From: Erythrophleum ivorense
Taxonomy: Eukaryota; Streptophyta; Magnoliopsida; Fabales; Fabaceae
NCBI GenBank assembly: GCA_026724425.1
Contig: JAIUCV010000003.1
Coordinates: 61,557,088 to 61,621,087, forward strand
Direction of reading: 5' to 3'
Length of the DNA: 64,000 nucleotides
Every line of letters starts with the position of its first letter. The first letter of the stretch is position 1. Both the position numbers and the translations under genes were made by a program. Shown piece by piece: positions 1 to 11,939 of the stretch. Below the pieces are notes generated by a model. It did no database searches. It was not told the origin of the DNA and saw only the letters and a list, made by a program, of their open reading frames with translations.

Positions 1-704
1 TGACAGGATGTCAAATTTAGATAAAGTACTTAAATTAGATCTTTTGTAGTCATACAATTAAAAAAATATAATACAAAATGATGAAAATTTGTATAAAATC
101 TGCTTCCGTTCTCACAATTATTTTATCTTTTCTCTCTATCTATCTCTAACTATATTATATATAGTGCAGAAAATCCAAACTATGACATTGCGATGATGAA
201 AGGAAGTAAAATCTCGTCTATTAAAATCAGTTTCAGCTGTACAGAAGTTAATCTTTCTGCAGTTGAACAATGCGAAGAAGATTACACATATTCATCATCT
301 GGAAATGAAACAATTTGCCAAAGCATGTCAATTTGAAAACTATGAACTATTATATATATATATATATACAGTCAACAGCCTTACATAACATTGATTCTGA
401 AAAACACTATCCACATTCCTAAAACATCTAAGAAATTTGCTGCTTTGTACACCTATAATGGTAAGTGGTAACCATAAATATTGGATGCAAAGAACCTAAG
501 AGGCACAAATACACAAGACATGACACGATACAGGGTATTTCGGTGCAATTTGAAGTGTCCTATCATATTTGATTCAAATAATGTCAGACAAGTATCAAAT
601 CAATTCGTGAAAGAAACATAGCTATGTATCATAATCCTCTCCTTGAAAGTCACTTGTGAAGTAGTAATTCAGGTTGACCATGTATGATTTCTGAGTGAGT
701 TTAT
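1..704. other. 3' flank and probable 3'UTR of the kinase gene
   Basis: No coding exon is seen. The part next to position 704 is the likely 3'UTR of the minus-strand kinase gene, because its stop codon is at 705-707. A perfect TA dinucleotide run lies at about 350-369. The rest is AT-rich and shows no recognisable gene. Confidence 0.6.
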
Positions 705-3700
705 TTACGTCTCGACCTTATCCAAACAAGCTTTGCGGAATGCCTGTTGGATTTGTCTTTCATGCTGCTTAAGCATTTCTTCAAGGTTTCCCCCTGCAGG
801 GACCAATGGTCCTGAATAGTGGATGTTGCCATTTTTGGAAGCATAGTCCTGTCATCACGTAGAAAATCATGTTATTACTTGATGCATCCATGCATATATT
901 AATATTCACCCTAAATCACTTATTACTGCAAGACCAAAAGAAAAAAAAAAGAAGAAGCATATACAAATTTACAGGGAGAAGGTATCTCCCAACATCATCA
1001 GTAAATTTTATTGTCTATTTTTTTTTTGAAAAAAAAATCGGACTCGGCTAAGGTAAAAATCTTTTAAACTTGAAGCTGGATAAAATAATATTTTTAAAAA
1101 TAATTGTAAAAAGTAAAACAGAAGAAAAAATTTAAAAGTCATTCCAAAAACATACTTTTATAGAAGAGTATACATCCTCAAACATTAAATTTTTTTAAAA
1201 ATTATTAGATTATATATTTTTACATTACAAAAAAAATGATATACTTATTAATTTCCTTTTGAAAAAACAAGTTTTTATATCAAGACAAACTTAACTTCAA
1301 CCTGACACCAAAAAAAAACAAAGAAAATTAATTTAATTTTGACCTTAAATTTTAAACTCAAATCAATTTTTTTGAAGTGAGTTTTCATAAGTAATTTTCA
1401 TATTTAAGATATCCACACAGATAATGAGTAATCTTCATAAGTAAATTGATTACCATGGCAGGCTTCTTCAGAAAAGGATGGAAGTCCTTCCTGTGAGAAG
1501 ACTTGGATCCATCGAGCAATAGGTCGGATTCTCCTCCACCGGCATGCCTATATCTTGCACCAAACCGATCATCTCGCCACAGCGACGAGTTTCCTCCTCC
1601 GCTCATGTCCAGCCGCGAGCCACCGCCCACGGCCACCGAGTTAGAAAACTTTGACAAACGCGCCGCGTTAGTGCTGTTGCAGTGGGCTCTCTGCTTTCTC
1701 GTTGAACCAAACACCTCTTCTTCATGCTTCAGATTCATGTACGTGCTTTGGACCGTCGATTGGCCTGAATGAGACAAGATTTTGGATGCTCTTGTTGAGC
1801 TTGCGGGTTCGATGAGGAGGGCATTCTTTTCATGAATGCGTCTTGGGTTTATCTGGGCTTGCTTCTTCTGATAAAAGTAAAGTTTCATGGAAAAACATGT
1901 ATCAGCAAATTATAATTGACTTGTCGTGAAGCGATTCTTGCAGACAGAATTAGAAAAAATTGCTAGTCCCTAAATCATATAAAAAGTTATATCATCATTA
2001 AAGATCCAATTTCTTTAGGCTTGGTTCAAACGGAGGAGTGGGGAGGGGAGGGATTTTAATGGGGGGAGGGGAAGGGAGGGAGGGATTTTAATGGAGGAGA
2101 GGGGAGGAGTGGGGAGGGGAGGGATTTTAATGGGGGGAGGGGAAGGGAGGGAGGGATTTTAATGGAGGAGAGGGGGGGATTTTAATGATATATTGTTTGG
2201 TTCAGAAGGGGAAAGGAGGGAAAATAATAATATGTAGACTATTTTACTCTTGTATGTTTTAAAAGTAATAATAATATAATTAATTATTTTTTTATTTTTA
2301 AAAATTTAATATTTTTATTATCAAATTAAATAAATATTAAAAATTATTTATAATTATAATTATTTAAAAAAAATTATAAATAAATAAAATTAAATAAATA
2401 AATATAGGGGTATTTTGGTCTAAAATATAACTTTCCCTCCCAATCCCTCCAAATTGGAGGGGAGGGGGAGAGGAGGAGGGGAGGGAAAGTTTAATAAAAT
2501 TTTTCCTCCCCTCCCCTCCCCTCCCCTCCAATTATGCAAATCAAACAAGGGGAAGCCCTCTTCTCCCCTCAAACCAAACAAGGGGTTAGAGGTAATGGCT
2601 CTTCCCTACATGCCAATATCTACTTGCAACGATTGTTCATTAGTGGAACCTATCCGTACGGAACAAACTTAAACTCTTGCATATGTGTATCCCTAATGTA
2701 CCTAGTTGGGCCAAGCAAAAAAAATTCAGGTTGGGTTAACTTTATTGTCTAGATTGGCCTAACTCTATCAATGATATTAATTTTAAAAAATTATTTTTAT
2801 AGAAGGATATATAAACATTTTAATTTTTTTAAGAAAAATAATAATTTTATAAGAATTTATATAAAAATTATTTTATAATTTGAACAAATTTTTCTAAAAA
2901 AATATTTGGCCCAACCAACATGGGATACGAATTTGACTCTGACATTGAACCTTAAATTTAAAACCAAGTGTAACATCCAATGGACATTAGACTAGGCTAA
3001 TGTTCGGCTTGGGATTTGCTCATCCTTAGTATGTACATAAATTTTCTGAGATTCATTAACAATAAGATATATTTGGGATACTAATATCTTATGTGTTATT
3101 GTGTTTTAGACATCAAAAAATAAAACATTATAGTATTAAAGATGTCTGGGATAAATTGAAAACTGTCAAAGACACAGGTGATATACTACAAAAGTTGATA
3201 AAGTTAAGATGAGTTTGATGTGAAAATTCATGATTTTTGAATGATATATAAGACTGGTAGTTATGGATAGCCAGTGCTTATTACGTCATCTATGCACCAC
3301 AATCACAAATGAATTTGCCATGTACAAACAAGAGCCTCCACTACATTAAAATTTCTGCATATTTTACTATTAATGTCAGTGCAGTATATAGATGATGTGA
3401 TAGACACCATCTATCTTAAAATATTCCTATACGTAATATTTCACAAAATAATATCATCCTAACCCTACAGTGTTTTGAATGTCACTTATTATCTTAAATA
3501 TTAGTGTGGTTTGATATATAAGATACTAAAAATAATCGTATAGCAAATGTTCTCTAAATCTATGAATTGAGGTACCTCTGTGGATGCCGACAACTCAGTC
3601 TTAGTATCAGGTGGTGGGGCAGCTTTAGAATTTCTAGAACTCTTGACTTGTTCTTGTTCATGTCCTTTCCTAGTAGCAGCTCTTCCCCTGTTGCAAAACA

Positions 3701-6700
3701 TACAAGTTTGTAACATAAGTAAGTAACGCACATAAACTAGGACGGGGGAGAGAGAAGTGTCTGAAAACAAAAAGAACAAGAGTATAATTGGATGATAATG
3801 ATAATTTTGGATAGAGAAAAATATAAAATATACAAAATTTATACATATTGTAAAGTCTAATATTCAAGTAGAATTTACAATTTAAATAAGTTATACACAC
3901 TGTATATTTTTTTTCAAAATTAAGACTGTTAGTTTCTTAATAAATTAGTTAAGAGGATCAAAATGTCAAGAGAAAACAGAAACCTACAAAAACATAAAGC
4001 TGCAATAGAATTATCTGATAATAAACTTGATTATGAGTTGGATTCATTTGAAAATAGACTGAGCCTATCTAAAAAATTGTACAAAAAATGGGTCGAGTTC
4101 AAGCTTAGTTCTGCGTGATAAAATACAAGCTTGACCCAGCCTATTTTATTAAAAAATTCAGTTTTTTTTTTTAACTTTTGTGATTAGTTATCATACAAGT
4201 ATTATATATTCTTGATGTGAAGGATATGTGTTATCCAAATCAAATGGCATTTCACTTTAATGAATATATGGTAATTTTTTCGGGCAATGAGAGTTTATGG
4301 CGTTTAATTAGTTTTGGCCTATAATTAGTAAGACACGTTCTTATTTGAAAAGTTCAGTATTTTCCTATATCAATAATTATTATAAAGATAAATTCGTGAG
4401 TTACCAATACTTCCAATGATGTTTGGGATTTTATCACTGGCCACCTTTTTTATTTAAAAAATATTAACACCTTTCCCTGTCAATAACATAAAGCAAGTAG
4501 AGTTTAATACACACTTTAATTACATATTTATCTTAAAAAAATTGATTATAATGAGTTAGGTTTGAACTTTTGTTGGGCTTAAAAATAGCCTAACCCAACT
4601 CGTTTTATATATCTATATTTTTTTAAAATTGGGCTAACTTTTCAAACCATAATTATATCTACTTAGCAATTAGTCAATGGTTCCAAAAAATAATATCTTT
4701 AAGATAAAGTAAAGATATAGGTATTTGGATTCTCTCATGTATGTATGACCGAAAGGGAAATAGGAATTTTTTTATATTTAATTATTTTCATAATCATCAT
4801 ATTATATAGGAAAATACAAATGCAAGAAAAAGAGCCTTTATATTATCCTTCTAAATCCAGTCAAAACATTTGAGAATGATTATGTCGGTCCCATTAATAA
4901 GTAAGTTTGCTTTAGAAAAAGCAAATCCCCATGCAGACATATAGTAATTTGAAATGATAAAATTGGATTCAGATCTCCTACAATAATTATAAAAATATTT
5001 AGAAGAAAAATAGAGAGAAAAAAACTTAGATAAATAAATTCCACTAAAGAGTATGAATCTTCTACTATTATATTTTCTTTTACTGTTGTGCTGTTACCAT
5101 AAAAAAAATATTTTTTAATTTTTTTTAATTTTAAAATAAACTTACTCAACCTTCCATCCCTCCACTAACGACAAAAAGAATATAATAGTAGAGGATTCAT
5201 ATTCCCCACTGAGACATCCTCTCTCTAACTCTAGTTGGACCCATTATTACAGGAGATCCATGTCCGATAAAATCAGTATGAGAATGATCAGATAATAAAT
5301 TATGAAGTGATGGAATAATACCTTCTAGTTTCCTCTTCTCGAATCTTGACATTAAACTCCTTACTAGGTGGGTACTTTGGCAAAGTTGTTGGATCACAAG
5401 GAAGCGGCTTTGTCGTGAAGAACTGGACAAGCAAACCCTCAGTGACTAGAGATGAAAAAATAACAGGAAAATTCTGAGGTTATGCTGGATTAATGCGACG
5501 TAAGCATCGTATACGGTAAAGTTATTAGAATCCGACAATACACTGAAACAATGGACAAAAATTGGAGTACCAATGCAATTGTTAAGTCATTAATTGAATT
5601 CAATGAATCGATTATTTCTAATTCAAAATTGTGTATGAACTTTAAGTAAATACAATGTTAATTATTTTAAATTTGATATTACAACATATAACAATACGTT
5701 ATCCCGTAATAAATTATACTGTCTATAAATTTATTGGAGAATACACACCAACCTATAGTCTGTTAAATTATAATTAATTACCTTATTTATACTGATTAAG
5801 ATTGGTCCTTTGTAATCTTTATAACCAGGTATTGTTAGCCTTTCCTATACTCTAATCTCATCTTGTCATCTTCCTATTTTACATCTAGCATTATTTAGTG
5901 TCACTAGTTAACCCGGTTCAATCCAATTCAAAAGCAAAGTAAGTAGGTCGGTTTGGATGCTATAACTACGATAAGCATTCAATTCATTTAGAATTTATAC
6001 TGCAAACTTTTGGTTGAAAGAGGAGTTATAACTAGCTACCTCACTCTGAAGTGCTGAGGAAGCAGTTGCGCGATCCTCAGGCTCTATAGCAAGAAGGACA
6101 TCCAAAAGGTTGAGTGCAGACGTTGGAAAATCCTTGAATGTCTCAGCAACAACACGCTTGTAAGGTTGTTGAGGTTTGAAAATGGTTGCATGTGGTAGCT
6201 TCGACTTCTTCCAGTATTTTTCAGAAGGTGATCCACAAAGTTTAAAGATCTTATGGAGTTGCTCCACCTGTATATAATGATAAATTACAAAATGTCTTAT
6301 CTGAAGAGGTTTTGCAAATTACCAATGTTTAAAAAAGAAAAATTCAATTTTTGACTGATTGAGTGTCAAATAGGTCAGTTTTTTATCAGATTTATTGATT
6401 CTTAACTGGTTTAGCCTTTTTTTTTCCTTCTGGTTTTGAAGACCAAATAAATTGATTCTGTGACCATGAACAATCCATTAATTTTTCAGTTTGAAAAGCC
6501 AGTTTGATCCAATTTTTATAACAGTGCAAATTAGTGAAAGATAACACAGTACGTGTACCTCAGTTCGTCCAGGCATGATGGGCTTGCCAGCGAACAATTC
6601 TGCAAGAATGCAACCAGTACTCCACAAGTCAATAGCAACGCCATAATTTGTAGCCCCAAGTAAAAGTTCAGGTGATCGGTACCACAAGGTTACCACACGA

Positions 6701-9700
6701 CTCGTCAATGCCTGCCCTTCTAACACAGTGGCTAGCCCAAAATCTGCAATTTTCAGGTTCCCTTTATTGTCTACAAGAACATTTGAGCCCTTTATGTCTC
6801 TGTGCAGCACCCCCTGCTTGTGACAATGCTCCAGTCCCCTCAGCAGCTGCTGCATGTAGCATTTTATCTGCACCGCCACACAAAACATGACCCTCTTGTC
6901 AAATTCTAATGCCATTGAATCAGCATTCAACATTAAAATTCGTATGTTAAACCGGGGATTTGGATTCTCTCAAGTAAATAAATGGCAAAGCATATCTCAA
7001 GTGACAAGAGATAAAGAGAAAATAATAAGTAGATAAAAAGAGAGAAAATAAATCTTATATACATTTTTATTCCTTATATCATTCTCTCTTTACTTTTATT
7101 AAATAGATTCATGTTAAAAGTAGCTTAGTTTAACTCATGAGTTAAATGGCTTAATTTAATAGAACCTAAAACAATAAGTTTGTGTTTTTGAGCTTTTTTT
7201 TTTAATTTTGAAATTTTAGTTAATTTTTAATTTCATCTTTACAATTTCAAAATTTTGTAATTGAATGTTCATTGTTTCAAGAATTTTTAATTTGCTCATT
7301 GTTGTTGACGCTCTCACTATACCTTGAAATATGCTTGATTCATTTCAAACATAAAAAGAAGGAGGAGATGATCTAGAGAAATTCACTCACTCATGCATTT
7401 TCATAATGTCAAGATGTCACAACTATATTAACAAAATTTAATAACACGTTGAGTTACAACAACAAAGACTAAAGTAAAATTTTTTAAAATTATAAAGATC
7501 TAATTACAAAGTTTTAAATTATAAGAATTAAATTGAAGATGAACAAAATTCTGAGTGCCTAAATTTGAGCTTGATTAAAGTAAAAGGCAAATTGGTGTGG
7601 AATCTAGAGAAATAATCAAGTACCTGCGCTTCAGAAAACTTGATGCCAGGAAGTGATGCAAGGCCTGTGAGATCATGCTCCATATATTCAAAAATAAGAT
7701 ACAAGCTGCCAGAAACCCTTGAGGTTATCATGCCTTCAAGCTTCATAACATTTGGATGATTAAGCCTTCGTAGTATAATTATTTCTCTAGCCATAAAACG
7801 AACACTTTCTGGATCCATATTTGCAAATCGAACCTTCTTCAGCGCAACTATTTTATTTGTTTCCAGATCACGAGCTTTGTAAACGCTGCTGTAAGTTCCT
7901 TGCCCAATCTGCAGTATAACACCAAATTTAATTTACTCACATTAACAGAGGAAATTTGCGCTGTAAAAAACAATGCAAAATTGCTAAGAACATTTCAAGT
8001 TTAACTTGTTAAGTGAAGATGATATATAATTCTATTATACGGCCTCCTCATACATTAAAGTGTGAAAAACTTAATTTTCAATTTAGTATTCTACATTTAA
8101 TCTTTTTAATGTTGTCTTTCACTTTATCTACATTCATAAATTAAAGTAGAATCTAACAAATTCACATATAACATATACTTAGTCCACATCAAATTAAAAA
8201 AAAAATTAATTAAGGATCCCAACTTTATGAATTTAAAAACTCCATAATTATGAAGTTTACCCTCCCTACTTTAGTTTCATAGACTGGGTTGTATTATATA
8301 AACTTAGTGAGTTTCAAGTGAGTTAACTTGTGTGATATAAGTTTAAAAAAGAAAAAAAAAAAACTAGAGATGTCCATAGGTTTAGTTGTTTAAAATCAAA
8401 TCCAAAAAAATAAATCAATCTTTCAAAAAGGGGACCTGTTCGATTTTATTTATAATTAGTTTGGTTCACTTTTTTATTCAATTTGGTTAATATTTACAAT
8501 AAATTTTTTTCATTTAAGCCTATATTTTTAAAATTTATAAGTCTATATGTACTCTCTCAACATTTGTAAGACCCAAAATCATACAAAACAATCTTAAAAT
8601 ATTTGAAACTATAATTATATACTAAATAATCAATCTTAAATTCCTTGTCAAGAATTTAACAACACTAACATTATCTTTGATATCAATGAAAAATAAAAAA
8701 AAGTTATATAGGATTTTGGTTCAAATTGATTTCGCTCAAACTATTGAAAGCTGATAATTGAACCCATATAATTGGTTTGGCCATGTTTTATATTGGCTCA
8801 ACCATATTAAGAACCAAACCAAACTAATTTATTTTAATTTTGTTTTTTTTTAATTTGGTTTGATTTGGTTTGAATTGATTTAATTTAATTTTGAACATGA
8901 CTAAAAAAATGGTGAACTTAACAAATAATTTGTACATATGGAGACACAATATTTATAGCATTTTAATAAATGATGAGTTAAATGAAAAGAAAAAAAAATA
9001 TTCAAAAGACTAAATTAACAATTGATAGACAAAATTAATTTTTTTTTAAATTTTAACGGCATGTTTGGTATACAAATTTTTTTTTATAAAAAAAAAAAAA
9101 CACTAAATGGAATGACATATAATCAATTGCGCTTAGTCTTTTTCATTTATCTATTTGGTAGAATAAAAGTAATAAAGAAATAAAAAATAAGTTATAGCAA
9201 ATGATCAAAATGCCACTCATGCTAAAAAATTAAAAAAAAAAAGTTGCATCAATCCTAGCCATCCACTCTTCCAGGTTCTAGGATTGTGCCATGCATCCCT
9301 AAATTCTGACACCTAAACGCATTTCCTTCACAGTTGCTAATAGTTCTAAAGCACGAATGTTGCCTCTAAGGTCCAAGCATTTTCTCCTCTATGACTCCTT
9401 CAGAGAAGACCAAAGGTGTCTTTGTTGTTCTCCTTCTCCACCCCATCAAATAAGCATGAATCAATGGTAGAGGGTCTTCTTTATTGAGGTTGTCGCACGG
9501 GTCCAAGTTGTCATAATTCTCGGGGATTTCTTGGTTAAAGGTTTTAGGAAAGTCATAGATAAAGACTCTTCCAGACCTATATTGGTCTTGGTCCTTGGAA
9601 TTCTCATTTGACAATGACTTAACGACGCTGTTTTCATTAGGTATCTTCTAGATGACAACATTTTTCTCCTCAAGTATATGCTCAACGATGCTATTCACAA

Positions 9701-11511
9701 CAAAAAAAGTGGATAAACAATAGCAAACATGGTGGCGGTGGTGGAGAGAGATTAAGGTGGGGAAACTACGGGAGTTGCAGAGGACTATGATCTAAACGAA
9801 GAGGATGGTAAGGAGGATCCTCATGTGAAGATTTTTTGGCATGCAAAAGTTGTTTATTCTTAATCTGATTGATTCATCTATTGTTATTAGTCTTCAATTT
9901 TTATATGAATCGTTATTTAGATAATTGATTATCTTATGTTTATTTGTTTTCTATTTTGTTGAGTTTTGTATTGTGGCAAATGTAATTGATCTGAATCTAG
10001 TTTTGTTTGATTGCAATTAGTAATTCCTGTTTTGAATCATCTTTTTATCTTAGTAGGTTTTTTTGACAATTTTTTTTGGAAATTTTGATGCCCTTCTGTG
10101 TGAATATGTTTCTGGGGACTTTTGTGAATGACTCATAGGTGATCGGTTTCATTTCTCAATTCTGGTTATGTTATGAACAAAAGCAAGGCTTTAGAAGGGT
10201 ATGGAACGCCAAAAGGGCATAATCGACAATTCCAAGTTTTAGCTCCAAACCATTTGTCTTTACGTGTACTACAGTGCCAAAATTCTCATTCAGCCAAGCT
10301 TTCTTTTCTGCCATCAAAACTCTATACCAAATGTCTCAAAGCAATTTCCATTTCAATGATATACCAAACAAGTTGTAAGTAAGAAAACAAAAGACTACAT
10401 AATTGAACTCAAAAAAGCTCCAACATTATGTGATATATGATAACATGTGAATCTTCATCAACAATTTTCCAATAATATTTTGTATACTAAATTATATGTA
10501 TACATATATATATATATATATATACAAGGTTAAATTGCATATAATTATATGAATTTTAGGTTATATACAAATAATTTATTAATCTTTAAAATTTGATAAT
10601 AAACTCGTTAAACTTTTTAATTTATACATATAACTCTTATCAAAAATTTATTGTCTGGCTTTATTATCAAGTTTTAAAAGCCAAAAGTTATCTATACATA
10701 GTTTAAAGCTTAAAAAATTATATGCAATTTAACCTAAAAACAAAAACAAAGTCTTATATTAATAAACAAAATCTCATATGTAGATAATTTTTAACTTTCA
10801 AAATTTTTAAATTTATGCACATAACTTATTATATGAGACTGACTCCCTTTAGTTTTATTTTTTATTTTTTAAAGATAACTTTCTTAAATTTCATATTATA
10901 TGAAAATAATTCCCTCAAATCATATATTGAAATAATAAAATAACTAATAGTTTAACTACACATTTTTTTTAAGAGTTTTATGGTAAAGTTTTGAAAATCA
11001 GCAGTTATTTGCACATCACAAAGTTTGAGGATTTACATGCAATTTAGTTTAAAAACAAATACAAAATCTCATATTAACAATATATGCATTAAAGGAATGG
11101 AATTACCTTCTCCAACTTCTCAAACGAGTCTGGTCTACGTGGAATCCAACCACTAATGGCTTCCCCTCCAACAGCTGAGAGCCATGAAGGCCACCCCGCC
11201 AGAACTTGAGCTCCTCTTTCCCCTCTTATCATACTACCTATTCTACTCATCATCCTACCTTGCCCTTCTTCTCCACTTCTATTTCCCACGTTTTGTGAAT
11301 TCCCAGGTTTTCCTGTCGTTTCCACATTCTTCTCCCTCTCATCTGACGATATCAGTCTTGTGATAACATCGTTTCCACCACCATCGTCCACTTCCATTGC
11401 AACTTTCTGATCCCCCCGTGAAGTACCCTTTGAGGATTTCTTTGCCTTCTTGACATGTCTCTCTGCAACATAATCATGTGAACTTTTTCCTCGTGGGCAT
11501 ATACAACCCAT
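705..11511 (-). CDS. CDK-like Ser/Thr protein kinase, 8 exons (spliced)
   Basis: Exons, in transcript order: 11511-11107, 7908-7624, 6867-6559, 6267-6040, 5422-5322, 3687-3576, 1867-1454, 848-705. Every junction has GT donor and AG acceptor, and the joined frame is open for 666 codons (665 aa plus TAA). The start MGCICPRGKSS matches a Gly-2 myristoylation and Cys-3 palmitoylation signal, as in plasma-membrane-associated plant CDK-like kinases of the At1g54610/IBS1 type. Kinase features: glycine loop IGQGTYSSVY at residues 136-145, catalytic Lys159 in VALKKV, HRDIKGSN at 252-259 with Asp254, DFG at 272-274, and VVTLWYRSPELLLG in the activation segment. The C-terminal extension (PSKEF, then a basic Ser-rich tail ending near LDKVET) also fits this family. 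It should phosphorylate protein Ser/Thr, but the substrate is unknown. The PSTAIRE helix is replaced by a PESVRFMAREI-type sequence, so cyclin dependence cannot be assumed. Intron 1 is 3.2 kb. Confidence 0.95.
2018..2596. mobile_element. MITE-like G-rich inverted-repeat element in kinase intron 6
   Basis: The left end begins near GGCTTGGTTCAAACGGAGG. The right end, on the other strand, reads TTTGGTTTGAGGGGAG. The two are alike over about 19 nt, with mostly transition differences. The arms are G-rich on the left (2033-2220) and C-rich on the right (2435-2530), around a 200-bp AT-rich core, so the element could fold into a large hairpin. The left arm holds a 71-bp tandem duplication (2033-2103 and 2104-2174). 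No coding capacity and no convincing target duplication were found. A related-looking element lies at 16755-17232. Confidence 0.5.
9366..9720 (-). pseudogene. Degraded glycosyltransferase-like (exostosin/GT47-type) gene fragment in kinase intron 1
   Basis: An 82-codon minus-strand frame contains SGRVFIYDFPKTFNQEI followed by a stretch rich in Asn, Asp and Pro. This resembles the N-terminal edge of plant exostosin-type glycosyltransferases, which usually carry a (R/K)V(F/Y)xYDLPxxFN motif. The reading continues upstream to about 9720 but meets an in-frame stop. Nothing like a catalytic domain follows downstream. GC content is higher than in the surrounding intron. I infer a captured or retroposed gene fragment. 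The family call rests on one motif, so it is tentative. Confidence 0.35.
10505..10524. repeat. (TA)n microsatellite
   Basis: An uninterrupted TA dinucleotide run inside kinase intron 1, in AT-rich DNA. Confidence 0.9.
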
Positions 11512-11932
11512 AATAGTACTCCCAATTTTCGGTGCTTCAAGCGATGAAATTCTTCACTGTCAACCTAATCTCTTGTAATTCAGGGAAACGAGAGAAAGCC
11601 CAGATCCCCAAATCAAAGAAAAGGTTAAATAGATCAATGGGATCGACAAGTGAGAAATTTACATGGCGATTTCATTAGGAACAATCCAATGAGGTAGAAA
11701 GTTAGGGAAGAATATCCCCGAATCAAAGAAAAAAGACAGCAGCCAATTCTGAGAGATTCAGATGAAAAAACGAGGTAAAGAAAACACAAATCAAAATTTC
11801 AAGCACCGAATCTCACAATCACGAGCACCTTCAAAGTTTGGAAGTTGAAACGCCGCGAGTGGCTGTGCATGCTCCGATATTTTCTGCTACGAATGCGTTA
11901 AAACCGCAAGCAAAGCAAAATTTGAATGCCTG

Positions 11933-11939
11933 TTATATA
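11933..11939 (-). promoter_or_regulatory. Candidate TATA box of the kinase gene
   Basis: TATATAA on the minus strand, about 420 bp upstream of the kinase ATG at 11511, leaving room for a 5'UTR of roughly 390 nt. The segment between it and the ATG is less AT-rich than the flanks. The matching place in duplication copy 2 reads GATATAGAAGG on the plus strand, so the TATA is broken there. The transcription start has not been mapped. Confidence 0.35.
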
